From: Marsupella aquatica
Taxonomy: Eukaryota > Marchantiophyta
Direction of reading: 5' to 3'
NCBI GenBank assembly: GCA_973895155.1
Contig: OZ316891.1
Span: 30,752,001 to 30,816,000 of the forward strand
Length of the DNA: 64,000 bases
How positions within the stretch are numbered: the first letter of the stretch is position 1; the number at the start of each line of letters is the position of its first letter. Made by a program: the position numbers and the translations under genes. Shown piece by piece: positions 46,177-56,169 of the stretch. Under the pieces are notes generated by a model, which did not search any database, was not told where the DNA came from, and saw nothing but the letters and a program-made list of their open reading frames with translations.

Positions 46177-47190
46177 TTGGTCACCACGGATTCTTCTGGT
46201 GCTGCTGGATTACCCGATGGACGACGGACCGGTTTCACTCGGAGTGGGGCACAGTTTCGGCCAACGGCATTGGTAGCAGTTAGCAGTGCAGCTTCAGACA
46301 GTAATTCTGATGAGGACTCAGTGACCAGTTCTCCTCATCATCAGGTGGTTGCACCTTTGTTGTGGGATATGGACGAGATGTACGGGGCTACAAAGGGCCC
46401 ACGACGATACTCTGGTGCAGTTGGCACAATTGATCTGGATGACTTCATCCAGGAGTTTGATACGTGGTGCGATATGCAAACATTGCGTAACGTCACGTTG
46501 TTTACCCCTTTCATGGCATGGAAGGGATTATTCCAGCATTTGGAGGGGCCACCCATGGATGACTACCATGAGTTTCGGAAGGCTCATTTGGTTGAGATTG
46601 AGGCATGGAGGCAGCATTGGTCGCCTAATTACGTGTCCATCACCTATGGCACTAGTGCGGCTGCCCAACCCATTTCCACATCTACTGCTTCTTCTAGCAG
46701 CACTAGCCAGAGTGGCACACCATCCACCAGCAGCACTCCAGCAGCATCCACCACTACTCTTACCGGTGTGATTGTGACAGGAACTGGAGTTGCGCCAGCA
46801 TTTAATCCTGTGGTGGAATTCTTTGAGGTACTGAAGCAGAACTATCAGGGTGTGAGAACTGATAAGTTGAAGGGTCTTCAAGAGTTCCAACGCAAGACTG
46901 GAGAGAGCCTACGTGAGGCATACACACGTATGCGCAGATTGATCACTGTCACCAAGGGAGTGACATAGGCTCAGGCAGTCCAGTTTTGGTATGCAATTCT
47001 GGACAGAGAATTGCGACGCAGAGTGAGAGATGTCACTCTGCTTAGGGATGCAGATCCCACATTAGTAGTTGTTTTCACCCTTTCTGAGCGCATTGAGCTC
47101 AATATGGTGAATGAGAAGGTGGTGACTTTCGGATTTGCCAAGGAAGCACCAAAGGCTGCATCTACATCCACACCACAGCCTACTGCATAG
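46177..47190 (+). pseudogene. Gag, capsid part, with two TAG stops
   Basis: Coding-like frame with capsid features: DLDDFIQEFDTWCDMQ, a Ser/Thr-rich linker near 46,660-46,770 and the helical stretch LKGLQEFQRKTGESLREAYT (near 46,867), then FWYAILDRELRRRVRDV after the first stop. The first in-frame ATG is 46,369; the frame is open from 46,165. TAG codons stand at 46,966 and 47,188, and the reading frame continues unshifted across both. Confidence 0.75.
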
Positions 47191-48936
47191 AAGAGCCAGA
47201 GGGAGAAGCCTACTGCACGAGAGTCTACCAGCCAGAGACCTGTGCCCTCTTATGCTGGACAGCAGTCAGGATGTTGGACCTGTGGTGGGGATCATGCACA
47301 GAGATATTGTCCAGATCATAGAGGATCAGGGGGAGCATCAGTGCTTGATCAGCGACAGTGTGATCATTGTGGAGCTCCTGGACACACCAAGGATAGGTGT
47401 TTCTCACTCCACCCTGAGTTACGGAGAGGAGGATCCCGTACACATGATCAGGGAAGAGGAGGTAGAGGTGGTGGACGTGGTCGTGGCATGCCACATGCAG
47501 GGAGACAGGAAGGTGACGCTGCCCCTGCTATAACCATAGATCCAAAGGATGCTAAGATTGCTCAATTGGAGCAACAACTAGCTGCCATGGCTAGTTCCCA
47601 GGTGAGACCTAATTCTGGTGATGGGGCATCTACATCCTATGGACCTTCCACATCCCATGGTCCTTCCACATCTTATGGAGCTGATGGAGACCTTGCCACC
47701 ATGGGATTCATGTGTGGCACTGCACATATTGATGCATCAGCAGCTTTGACACGTGGGGCAGCCAAAGCTCTTGAGCCTCGAGGAGCAGTAATGGAGTTAG
47801 ATCCACAAAGGGGGGATGCACGTCGGCAGACAAAGCTTCCTCAGTCTTTTACATTGTCAGAGACAGTTCAGACTGCCTCTATGAACCCAGTTCGGACAAA
47901 CCCTGATGTGGGTAAGTTGGCAGAATCAAGTAGTGATGCAGCAGGGATGACATGTACCTTGCTGGGGGCGGCTACTGCCATAATATGCACCCCATTATTT
48001 TTAGCGATAGACATGCTGAACTTGGGATTTGGTCCTGCAGAAGTGTTCAGATTGGCAGCTACACTCTGTGAGGACACTCCAGTGGTTCTTTCTCATGCAA
48101 AAGCAACTTGCAGTGTTGATGCAGTGAAGACCATGCCACCTACTACTACTAGTGAGACATGGCATGCAGCAGCAGCGAGGTTGGTGGATTTACCAGCACG
48201 CCCTGCATTTGAGAGGACTAGGTTTAAACCTAGTGTTGTGTCATTGGATAATCGGAGTGGTATCTTCCGATTAGTTGGGCCTTCTGGAGCAGTATACCAG
48301 CCAGAGAGAGTGTTACTGGATACTGGTGCTCAGCCCTTGATGTTGGGGAAGTCTGCCATACGTGGATTGGGATTGCATCCAGAGGATTTGGAGGATTGTC
48401 CCTTTCCCATTCAGACTTCATTGGGGGGACCTACACCTACACAGCATATCACCAGGAGACCACTTGATTTGAGGATTCAGGAAGGTCATACCACAGATAG
48501 CTCACAGATACAGGCGCGAGCTATTCTGACTAAGGCAGAGTCATATGATGTGTTGGTGGGATGTACAGTGCTCTACCCCATGGGATTTATTCTTGATTTT
48601 TGGGAGGAATCAGTGTCATATAGACCTGATTGGCAGTCAGGAGATGCTCGATTGAGCAAATTGCCAGTGAGATTTAGTGGACCTGTGGGAGGCCCTAAAT
48701 CCACACCATTGTCTTTGGCAGCATTCAGTGGTGTAATTGCTAGACTTGATGATTTGATTGAGGGTAATGCGCATGCAGCCGATGTTCCACCATTGGAGGA
48801 GTCTCATGAGGAGCACATCATGCGAGGATTACCTGTTGGCAGTGTTGTGCCACCAGTGTGGGGCACTGCACAGGCCTTGCCACAGGCAGCAGCACGATTG
48901 GTACATGATGTATGGCGTCATGCTTTTACACCATAG
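47191..48936 (+). CDS. Gag nucleocapsid and aspartic protease
   Basis: Two zinc knuckles: CWTCGGDHAQRYC (near 47,272; Cx2Cx3Hx4C, one residue shorter than canonical) and CDHCGAPGHTKDRC (near 47,359; canonical Cx2Cx4Hx4C), the usual nucleic-acid-binding site of gypsy nucleocapsid. A Gly/Arg-rich RGGRGGGRGRG tail follows. The protease motif LLDTGAQPLMLG (DTG at 48,319) is intact, with a later hydrophobic AESYDVLVGCTVLYPMGF. The part after about 48,680 is a linker of unknown role before the methyltransferase. The frame ends at TAG 48,934. Confidence 0.85.
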   Translation, partial: KSQREKPTARESTSQRPVPSYAGQQSGCWTCGGDHAQRYCPDHRGSGGASVLDQRQCDHCGAPGHTKDRCFSLHPELRRGGSRTHDQGRGGRGGGRGRGMPHAGRQEGDAAPAITIDPKDAKIAQLEQQLAAMASSQVRPNSGDGASTSYGPSTSHGPSTSYGADGDLATMGFMCGTAHIDASAALTRGAAKALEPRGAVMELDPQRGDARRQTKLPQSFTLSETVQTASMNPVRTNPDVGKLAESSSDAAGMTCTLLGAATAIICTPLFLAIDMLNLGFGPAEVFRLAATLCEDTPVVLSHAKATCSVDAVKTMPPTTTSETWHAAAARLVDLPARPAFERTRFKPSVVSLDNRSGIFRLVGPSGAVYQPERVLLDTGAQPLMLGKSAIRGLGLHPEDLEDCPFPIQTSLGGPTPTQHITRRPLDLRIQEGHTTDSSQIQARAILTKAESYDVLVGCTVLYPMGFILDFWEESVSYRPDWQSGDARLSKLPVRFSGPVGGPKSTPLSLAAFSGVIARLDDLIEGNAHAADVPPLEESHEEHIMRGLPVGSVVPPVWGTAQALPQAAARLVHDVWRHAFTP

Positions 48937-50160
48937 TCAGGAGCAGAGCAGTCTCTTGCAGATGGACCTGTGACTCTTTCACCATTGGATACCACTCCTA
49001 TTGCTTGGCAGTATCCACCGGAGGGTATTTGTTTGTTGGATCTTTTTGGTGGGATTAGCACTGGATTGGCTGCTGTTCTTCAGGCAGGAATTCCTGTGCG
49101 TCATTATTTGTATGTGGAGACAGATGAGACAACACGGAGGGTCTCATTGCGACATGTGGCTATGTTGGTGGATAGATATCCACAGTTGCTGCCAGTGGAT
49201 GCTGTTCGTGGTTATCAGCATGCACTACCTGCTGATATTTCATTGTTGGGGGCGGATCATCTACATCGTGTTGGCCCCATTGATTTGGTGATTGCTGGTT
49301 GGCCATGTCAGGGCCAATCTAGAGCTGGCGTTGGGCATGGACTTCATGATCCACGCTCTGCATTGTTTTGGGAGATGTTACGGGTGCTACGTCATCTCCA
49401 GCTACATCAGACACAGTCTCCAGCATACATTTTGGAGAATGTGCCATTGTTAGGTGATGATCGTAGTCAGATTGTTGCCAGTGTTCACCAGGTGAGGTCT
49501 TGGATTGGACTTGCTGTGTTATTGGATGCTGCACGTGTGGGTTCTCATGCACATCGTCCACGCTTGTGGTGGACTAATTTGATCCCATGCGAGGTGCTGA
49601 AGCGTGCATTTGACAACATTCCACGCTCACCAGCCTTAGTGGTGGATGATATTTTGGATCCAGGGCGTCGTGCGCAGGGTGTGACCCAACCTGATAGACC
49701 TCCATTGGCAATGGTCAATGCAGTTGGGTGCCCACGTTGTGCATTACCCACTCTTATCAGCCACTCTGCTTCATATGCATTCAGAGCAGGTGGCCCTGGA
49801 CTTGTATGGGACACAGCTCTCCAGCAGTTAGTGGAGCCTACTGCTGATGAGAGAGAGCGTGCTATGGGATTTTTGACTGGCACCACTTCAGTTGCCTCTG
49901 TATCAGAGGGTTTGCGGCGCCAGGTTCTTGGTCAAGCAATGGATTTGAATTGTTTGACTTGGATTATCAGCTTGGGAGTAGCTGAACAGTTGCGGATGCG
50001 CTCTGCCAGAATTACTGATTGTCCCTTGGTGAGCTTGCGGTCCACTGAGACAGTATTGACCACAACTGGGGGCGAGCAAACAGTCCATGGACCTATGACA
50101 GGATTGGCAGCTGGACAGATTGTTGAGCAGGAAGAGACTGCTCAATCTACTGCTAAATAG
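48937..50160 (+). CDS. Cytosine-C5 DNA methyltransferase domain of the retrotransposon
   Basis: Continuous 400-codon frame with C5-methyltransferase motifs in unpermuted order: motif I LLDLFGGISTGLAAVL (49,033; SAM binding), motif II VETDETTRR, motif IV AGWPCQGQSRAG (49,304; catalytic Cys in PCQ), motif VI YILENVPLLG (49,427; ENV), motif VIII AHRPRLWWTNL (49,550), and motif X ERERAMGFLTGTT followed by LRRQVLGQAMDLN (near 49,851-49,945). The C-terminal ER-x-x-GF and RRQVLG blocks look DNMT3/DRM-like, but the order is not circularly permuted as in plant DRM. No N-terminal chromatin-reader domain is visible. It may methylate the element's own DNA copy. Flanking in-frame stops at 48,934 and 50,158 delimit it. 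Confidence 0.92.
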   Translation, partial: SGAEQSLADGPVTLSPLDTTPIAWQYPPEGICLLDLFGGISTGLAAVLQAGIPVRHYLYVETDETTRRVSLRHVAMLVDRYPQLLPVDAVRGYQHALPADISLLGADHLHRVGPIDLVIAGWPCQGQSRAGVGHGLHDPRSALFWEMLRVLRHLQLHQTQSPAYILENVPLLGDDRSQIVASVHQVRSWIGLAVLLDAARVGSHAHRPRLWWTNLIPCEVLKRAFDNIPRSPALVVDDILDPGRRAQGVTQPDRPPLAMVNAVGCPRCALPTLISHSASYAFRAGGPGLVWDTALQQLVEPTADERERAMGFLTGTTSVASVSEGLRRQVLGQAMDLNCLTWIISLGVAEQLRMRSARITDCPLVSLRSTETVLTTTGGEQTVHGPMTGLAAGQIVEQEETAQSTAK

Positions 50161-50220
50161 TAATCATCGGCTATCTCTTCTACCCTACAAAGAGATATTA
50201 GGGATTTGGTGGAGAGTTAG

Positions 50221-51203
50221 GAACCACAGCTTGGCCCTAAGTTAACAGGGGAGGAGAGACGTCGCATGCATCGATTCCTGAAGAGTTATTGGAATTGTTT
50301 TGCATTCAGCATGAAGGATTTGGGGACATTGAAGGGCCCTGGTATTCAGATTGAATTGGCTAGTGATGCGCCAATCTTTCGTAGACCATACCGTTATAGT
50401 GACATGGAGAGAGCTCTGATTCAAAGCAGAACTCAAGATTTGTTGGAGGCTGGATTGGTGGAGATTTCATATGGGGAGTATGCATCTGCCACAGTGATGC
50501 CAGCCAAGAAGGATGTGCATGGCAATTACACAGATAGGCGCATGTGTGGTGATTACAGACCTATTAATCGCCAGACAAAATCTGATCGATATGCCATGCC
50601 CACACCTGAGGAGATCTTTGATGCTGTGGGGCATGCAAAGGTTTTCAGTTCATTGGATCTGAGGGCAGGATACCATCAGCTTCCAATTAGGCATGCTGAC
50701 AGGTCCAAGACAGCATTCTGGGGGATTGATTCTTATGGCAAAGATCGTTTGTATGGTTATTCTTACCATTTGGGTTGAAGAATGCACCAGCTGAGTTCTA
50801 GAGAGTCATGGATCGAATCCTTGCAGGTTTGGATTTTGTCAGATGTTATATTGATGAGATTTTGGTCTATTCTTCTACTGTGGAAGAACATCAGCAGCAC
50901 TTGCAGACTGTGTTGGAGAGATTGAGAGCACATGGGTTGAAGCTCCATCCTAGCAAGTGTAAGTTCTTCCAAGACCAGATTGAGTATTTGGGCCACACCA
51001 TATACCCAGGGGGATTGGGTGTACAGCAGACTAAAGTGGAGGCCATTACACAGATTCCTTGTCCTACTGATGTGAGTAGAGTTCGTGCATTCTTGGGATT
51101 GGCGAGCTACTACAGGAGGTATGTTAAAGGATTTAGCCAGCTTGCTAAACCTTTGACCATACTCACTAAGTTGGATCAGGAATGGATTTGGGGTGATGAC
51201 TAG
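50221..51203 (+). pseudogene. Reverse transcriptase, frameshifted
   Basis: Ty3/gypsy RT: MPAKKDVHGNYTDRRMCGDY, LDLRAGYHQLPIRHADRSKT (50,656), PFGLKNAPAEF (50,767) and YLGHTIYPGGLG. A frameshift near 50,750, consistent with loss of four (or one) bases, lies just before PFGLKNAP. A TAG at 50,799 replaces the almost invariant Gln after APAEF, and a TAG at 51,201 follows. The catalytic box is YIDE (50,847-50,858) instead of YIDD/YVDD, so the second active-site Asp is Glu. Confidence 0.9.
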
Positions 51204-51660
51204 GAGCATGCCTTTCAGGAGTTGAAGCAAAGGTTGGCATCATCCCCTATTTTGAGAAGACCCATTTCAGGCAGACCATTTCAGCTACACACTGATTGGA
51301 GTGGAGTAGGACTTGGAGCAGTGCTGACTCAGAAGGATGATGAGGGGAATGAGTTTGTTGTGGCTTATGCCAGTAGATCAAACAATTCAGCAGAGGCTAA
51401 GTATAGCTCTTATGAGGGAGAGTGTTTGGCAGCAGTGTGGGCTGTTGCACACTTTCGTTGCTACTTGTTTGGTAACCCCTTCACCTTGATCACTGATCAT
51501 CAGCCTCTTAAGTGGTTAATGGAGTCTGACAAGCTTACAGGGAAGCTTGCACGATGGGCATTGTTGTTACAGGAGTATGATTTCCAGGTGGTGCATAGGC
51601 CTGGAAAAGTGAACTTGGATGCAGATGGATTAAGCCGCAATCCATGTACCAGTCAGCAGG
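51204..51660 (+). CDS. RNase H domain of the retrotransposon
   Basis: Gypsy-type RNase H in one open frame: LHTDWSGVGLGAVLTQKDD (first Asp near 51,290), YSSYEGECLAAVWAVAHFR (Glu near 51,417), LITDHQPLKWLM (Asp near 51,495) and NLDADGLSRNP (Asp near 51,620). All four acidic residues expected for catalysis are present. It degrades the RNA strand of the RNA-DNA hybrid during reverse transcription. Confidence 0.88.
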
Positions 51661-53282
51661 ATGAGACTGGAGCCAGATGGCATGATGAGTCAGATAGGGA
51701 GATGGTGCCAGGATGGCATGCATCTGCCTTTCTTTGTTGGGTGCCAGCATACAGTGGATCTGTGGACTCTACCTCATTGGATGGAGTGGATGATGAGTCT
51801 TCAGATGTGGATGTTGGTGAAGTAACTTCTGGACAGCAAGATATTCACAATGATGTGAGAGTGTTGGAATATCTGCGCAATAGTTCTATTGTTGGCAGTG
51901 TTGATGCCAAGGAACGTGACAGGGTTCTACAGAGAGCCAAGAGGTTTCGATGGGAGGGAAACCATCTTTTGAGAGTACTGCATGATGGTAGGATGTTGGT
52001 GGTACCAAAACCATCACAACGAGTACATTTGGTGCGACATGCGCACGAGGAGTTGGGTCACTTTGGTGTGAAGCGCACTTACAGCTTGCTGCAGACGCAG
52101 TATTGGTGGCGTGGTATGCACACTCATGTCCAGCAGTTGATAGCTAAGTGTGTGGTATGTGACAGAGTGAGAGCATCATTTAATGCTCCCACTCCCCAGT
52201 TGCACCCATTACCGATCATGGGTTTGGGATATCGTTGGAGTTTGGATTTTGCTGGTCCATTACCTCTTACCCAACGTCATAATCGGTATGTTTTGGTCAT
52301 GGTGGAGCACTTCTCCAAGTGGATTGAGCTAGTGGCGTTGCCAGATAAAGCCAGTGGAGGAGTTGCTGCTACATTTTTGGATCGTGTACTTAGTCATTTT
52401 GGAGCACCAGCTGAGGTGTTGACTGATCAGGGAACTGAGTTCCGTGGAGAGTTTGAGAGTTTGTGTGAATAAGCTCTGATTGATCATCGCACTACCTCTC
52501 GTGATCATCCTGAGGCAGATGGATTAGCTGAGAGAGTTGTGCAAACTGTGAAGAGAGGATTGCGTAAGTATGGCTTGCAGGTTGGTCATCTGGGAGATTG
52601 GGATCTCCAGCTACCTTGGTTAGCTATGGGCTACCGTTTCAGTCGGCAAGCATCACTTGCATCCTTCTCACCCTACTTTTTGCTCTATGGTAGAGAGCCA
52701 GATTTGCCAGCAGCTATTCGTCGTCATGCTGCACCAGTTGTGAACTTGGATGATCCTGATGTTTGGGTCAAGGTGTGTTCAGAGAGAGCACGGGTATTTC
52801 AGAGAGTGATGCCCATGGCTTTTGACAACCTTGCCATTGCCCAACATTGTGATACTTTGAGGTATGCCACTATTCGTGGAGGAGGTTACCGTGCAAGCAT
52901 TCGACGATTTCATCCTGGTGATTATGTTTATTTGCAGCAGACAGCACCCACGACACTTGATGTGACCGCAGGCCGGACAATCTTACGTGTGCGTGAAGTG
53001 TTGCCTTCTGGTGTCCTGATGTTGGAGGGACGCGATGGTATGGTTTGGAAGGATCATGTGCGCAACTGTGCACCATGTCACCTTCCCAACATTGATGGTA
53101 CAGTAGATCCAAGCTTGGCACATGTTCGTGCTGGCTTGAAATGTATGTTGTGTGGATCTGCTCAGGGAGCAGCTACTATGTTGATTTGTGATAAGTGTTC
53201 TAGAGGATGGCACATGTCATGTTTGACACCACCATTGCAGGTGATTCCTAGTGGATCATGGTTGTGTCCTCAGTGTCGGTGA
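51661..53282 (+). CDS. Integrase with C-terminal PHD finger
   Basis: Integrase with an HHCC zinc domain (HEELGHFGVKRTY, 52,047; CVVCDR, 52,150) and a DDE core: D in WSLDFAGPLPL (52,248), D in VLTDQGTEFRG (52,424), E in DGLAERVVQTVKRG (52,528). A TAA at 52,470 interrupts the core (LCE*ALIDHRTTS). The C-terminal domain (52,900-53,090) has a GDYVYLQQTAP-like SH3-type fold. The last 45 residues form a PHD finger, C4HC3: CMLCGS, LICDKCSRGWHMSC and WLCPQC, ending at TGA 53,280. PHD fingers bind histone H3 tails, so it could steer integration toward chosen chromatin. Where chromoviruses carry a chromodomain, this element has a PHD. Confidence 0.9.
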
Positions 53283-53444
53283 AGCCGACTAGTTATCATT
53301 TGTGTTCTCTTGGCAGATATGGATTGCAGGTAGGTGATCGATGGGGCTCACTTGCACCCGGCCTCCTGATCTTCACACCTAAAAAGGTGTATATCAACCT
53401 TGTAGAACTCATGGCTAGCTAGAGTTAGGGGACCTTACTCCCAG

Positions 53445-53457
53445 CTAGGGGGGTGAT
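53445..53457 (+). promoter_or_regulatory. Polypurine tract candidate
   Basis: AGGGGGGTGAT immediately before TGTGGGTTTTGG. Gypsy elements use a purine-rich primer for plus-strand DNA synthesis at this spot, just 5' of the 3' LTR. Confidence 0.55.
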
Positions 53458-53926
53458 TGTGGGTTTTGGACATGTGTGGACATGAGTTCCACTTGTATTC
53501 CATTCTCTTGTATTTGTGATGTGGCAGTGTGACTATGTCTGGATGTATGTGACAAGCGATGTATGTTGTGTAGCGATATGTATGCGCACGACAGCTGTCA
53601 CACCATTCTGAGTAGTGTAGTAGTATATCGTGCTATTAGAGTATGTACGTTTGGTATGAGTGCTATTGGAGCCGATAAGGTTCTGTCAGGTTTGTGTGAG
53701 AGGGTACTTCTCACTTGTGAGGCATTGAAATGTCATCTTTCAATGTTGAGCCTTGGAGAGAGAGGAGCTTGAGTGTGGCTATGGTGGCTGTGAGCTCCGC
53801 TTGTGTAACGTGGATTCCTTGAGTAGTGCAAGGTGCGTTGGCTTGACATACGTGTGTGATCGGATCGGTGCGGGATCGATGGGGTATTGTTGACCGAGAT
53901 CGTTGTGCCGATTGTATGGAGATTAT
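53458..53926 (+). repeat. Putative 3' LTR, 469 bp
   Basis: Begins TGTGGGTTTTGGACATGTG after the polypurine tract. Its start is exactly repeated 469 bp downstream, so the unit is taken as one LTR. It does not end in the usual CA; the right limit is therefore set by the repeat, not by a canonical end. No partner LTR was found upstream of gag. Confidence 0.5.
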
Positions 53927-54063
53927 TGTGGGTTTTGGACATGTGTGGACATGAGTTCCACTTGTATTCCATTCTCTTGTATTTGTGATGTGGCAGTGTG
54001 ACTATGTCTGGATGTATGTGACAAGCGATGTATGTTGTGTAGCGATATGTATGCGCACGACAG
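53927..54063 (+). repeat. Second, truncated LTR copy (137 bp)
   Basis: A 137-bp exact repeat of 53,458-53,594, ending at ATGCGCACGACAG where the two copies diverge. It looks like the first part of another LTR fused directly to the first, as from LTR-LTR recombination or a nested truncated element. Confidence 0.8.
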
Positions 54064-54519
54064 ACTCCTCCCCCCTATTGCAAGAACATGAAAACTTAAA
54101 GATGACAAAAACTAACACAACTAAGAGAGATTTGAAAGAAACAAATACATTGAGACAAATGGCAGACGGGACAGGAGATGGGATAATAGACGAGCAAAAC
54201 AAAAAAAGTCAAATGTGTAGAATTAATCACAAATTTGCAATGCTAGCTATTGGTTTTATATGCTCAAATGAGAAGCCAAAATTTAAGAGATATTGATAGA
54301 ACTCTAGAAAGCAACAAATCAATGACAACAGACGCTTACTCCAAAATACTACAATGGATTCTTGTATTAATTTTGGGTGACATCTATAAGAGGATATGCA
54401 CCAGTGTTGTGAGGTTCATACTTCAGAAGTGCACCATCTTCTGCACAAATCCTTGTCCCAAAGTGAGGTTTGGCAAAGTCCTATGCACACAGGAGGCTTG
54501 CCATTTGCAAAATTTAAGG

Positions 54520-54785
54520 TCTCGCTCTTCCTGACCTAAGTAAAAACAGGGAGACTCGACACTTCTGTTCATCCCCTAAATGAAAACAGGTAGGCAGGTC
54601 GCGTCGAAGACTTGGCATAATTTGGAAATAAATGAGGTCTCTCCCTTCATCACCTAAAAGAAAACTTGGGACTGTCTTAGAAGAATTGAGGTCTCTCACT
54701 TCATCACCTAAGTGAAAACGGGGAAACTTGACACTCAGGAAGATTTGAGGTCTCTCTCTTCATCACCTAAATGAAAAATGGGTCA
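54520..54785. repeat. About 60-bp tandem repeat x 5
   Basis: Degenerate units with GAGGTCTCTC(T/C)CTTCATCACCTAAATGAAAA, near 54,520, 54,570, 54,628, 54,690 and 54,750. It starts a 2-kb satellite-like region. No coding signal. Confidence 0.75.
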
Positions 54786-55789
54786 TCCAAAGGTGATCTT
54801 CGGTGGATAGTCTTTGTTTTAAGGTAAAAAGAAAATGGGTAGGTGGGTGGCATCTAAGAGTGGGACCCAAAATAGGGAGATTTGACCTTTTTTGGGGTTG
54901 GTGCCCACAACATACAGATGGGTGCCTCTGACATTGGAAGGTAAAAACCCTGGTCAATACGCACTGTAGAAACTTGAAACTTAGATATCTGTCTGATAGT
55001 TAAAAAAATTGAGGAATGCAAAGTGGTAAACTTTGACACTGGTAAAACTTAAAAGTAGGTAGAAACTTGACACTTAGAAAAACATGAGAAATGGAAACTG
55101 GTCAAGCACTTACAAGTAGATAGATGCTTGCCGAAAAAAGGGGCTCCAAATCGGGAGACACAACCCCTCAGGGAAGAGACTGGACAAAGGGGAGAAGACA
55201 AGGGCAAAACCCTGGAAAGGCCAGAGAGCCAAAACACTGAAGATTCCCAGCGAGAGTAGTCTATGGCAGTAAACTAAAACCCAGAACCCTATTGAGTGGC
55301 AAACCGAAAAACCTGGTAAAGCTCCAGAATGACACAGGAGGGTGAAAGACTATTTTGACTAGAGACCCCAAAAGTGGAGGGTGGGAGAGGAATTTGACCG
55401 AGAGGCACAAAATCCAGAATAACCTACATAGGAGGGTGAGAGAATCAATTGACTCGAGTCACTAAATCCAACAACCCGGTCCGTACACAAAAGAGTAGTG
55501 AGTGCCCGAGCACTTTATGATGAAAAGTACATTACTTAGCTCAACCCAGGCCCTAAAAAGAATACTAAATTTTGGATAAGTCAAAATAGGCACAGATTAG
55601 TATGAACTTGCTATACTATAAATGAAAATGACATTACTTTACCTCAGCCCGGGCCCCTATAAATAATGAATGCCTGGGACATTACTTTGAGAGAGATACT
55701 TGATGGACTCCCAAAATGCAAAGTGTTTTCTTGATGGACCCATATGTGGTCCAGACGTTGATAGATCTCAAATCAATGTACCAAAAAGC
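54786..55789. other. No gene recognised
   Basis: Related low-complexity sequence with repeated AAACTTGACACTTAG-type words (near 54,728, 55,062 and others). No gene recognised. Confidence 0.5.
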
Positions 55790-56150
55790 GTCTCATGGGG
55801 TCTATCAACTGAGACATTTCAATTTAGGGGGACATCAAGTATATCTCTCCATTGCTTTATCTCTCAGCAACCAAAAAGCTCATGGGTCTCATGGGGTCTA
55901 TCAAGTAAGACATTTCAAGTTAGGGGTCCATCAAGTATATATCTCCATTGCTTTATCTCTCAGCAACCAAAAGGCTCATGGGTCTCATGCGGTCTATCAA
56001 GTAAGACATTTCAATTTAGGGGTCCATCAAGTATATCTCTCCATTGCTTTATCTCTCAGCAACCAAAAAGCTCATGGGTCTCATGGGGTCTATCAAGTAA
56101 GACATTTCAATTTAGGGGTCCATGAAGTATATCTTTCCATTATTTTTAGT
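55790..56150 (+). repeat. 96-bp tandem repeat x 4
   Basis: Four near-identical 96-bp units beginning CTCATGGGGTCTATCAA at about 55,792, 55,888, 55,984 and 56,080. Because 96 is divisible by 3, two plus-strand frames stay open through the array and encode 32-residue repeats (type YQVRHFNLGVHQVYLSIALS). There is no start-site support, so I regard the frames as a by-product. Confidence 0.9.
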
Positions 56151-56169
56151 TATCTCTCAGAAAAAAATT

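Larger units (their letters stand above)
46177..53926 (+). mobile_element. Ty3/gypsy LTR retrotransposon carrying a DNA methyltransferase
   Basis: Domain order on the plus strand: gag with two zinc knuckles, aspartic protease, cytosine-C5 DNA methyltransferase, reverse transcriptase, RNase H, integrase, PHD finger. RT before integrase places it in Ty3/gypsy. Everything from gag to the methyltransferase is in one frame, interrupted only by stops at 46,966, 47,188, 48,934, 50,158, 50,161 and 50,218. One small frameshift near 50,750 moves the rest into a second frame, with stops at 50,799, 51,201 and 52,470. All nine stops are TAG (7) or TAA (2). A G-rich tract (53,445-53,457) precedes the 3' LTR. 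The 5' LTR was not found, so the copy is 5'-incomplete or its LTR is too diverged. Confidence 0.93.

Noticed and set aside
46966-52472. Genome-wide reassignment of UAG/UAA to Gln
   Set aside because: BUD13 ends with TAG, and GT90, HPT and the ICMT-family gene with TAA, all at the expected family C-termini; so the nuclear code is standard.
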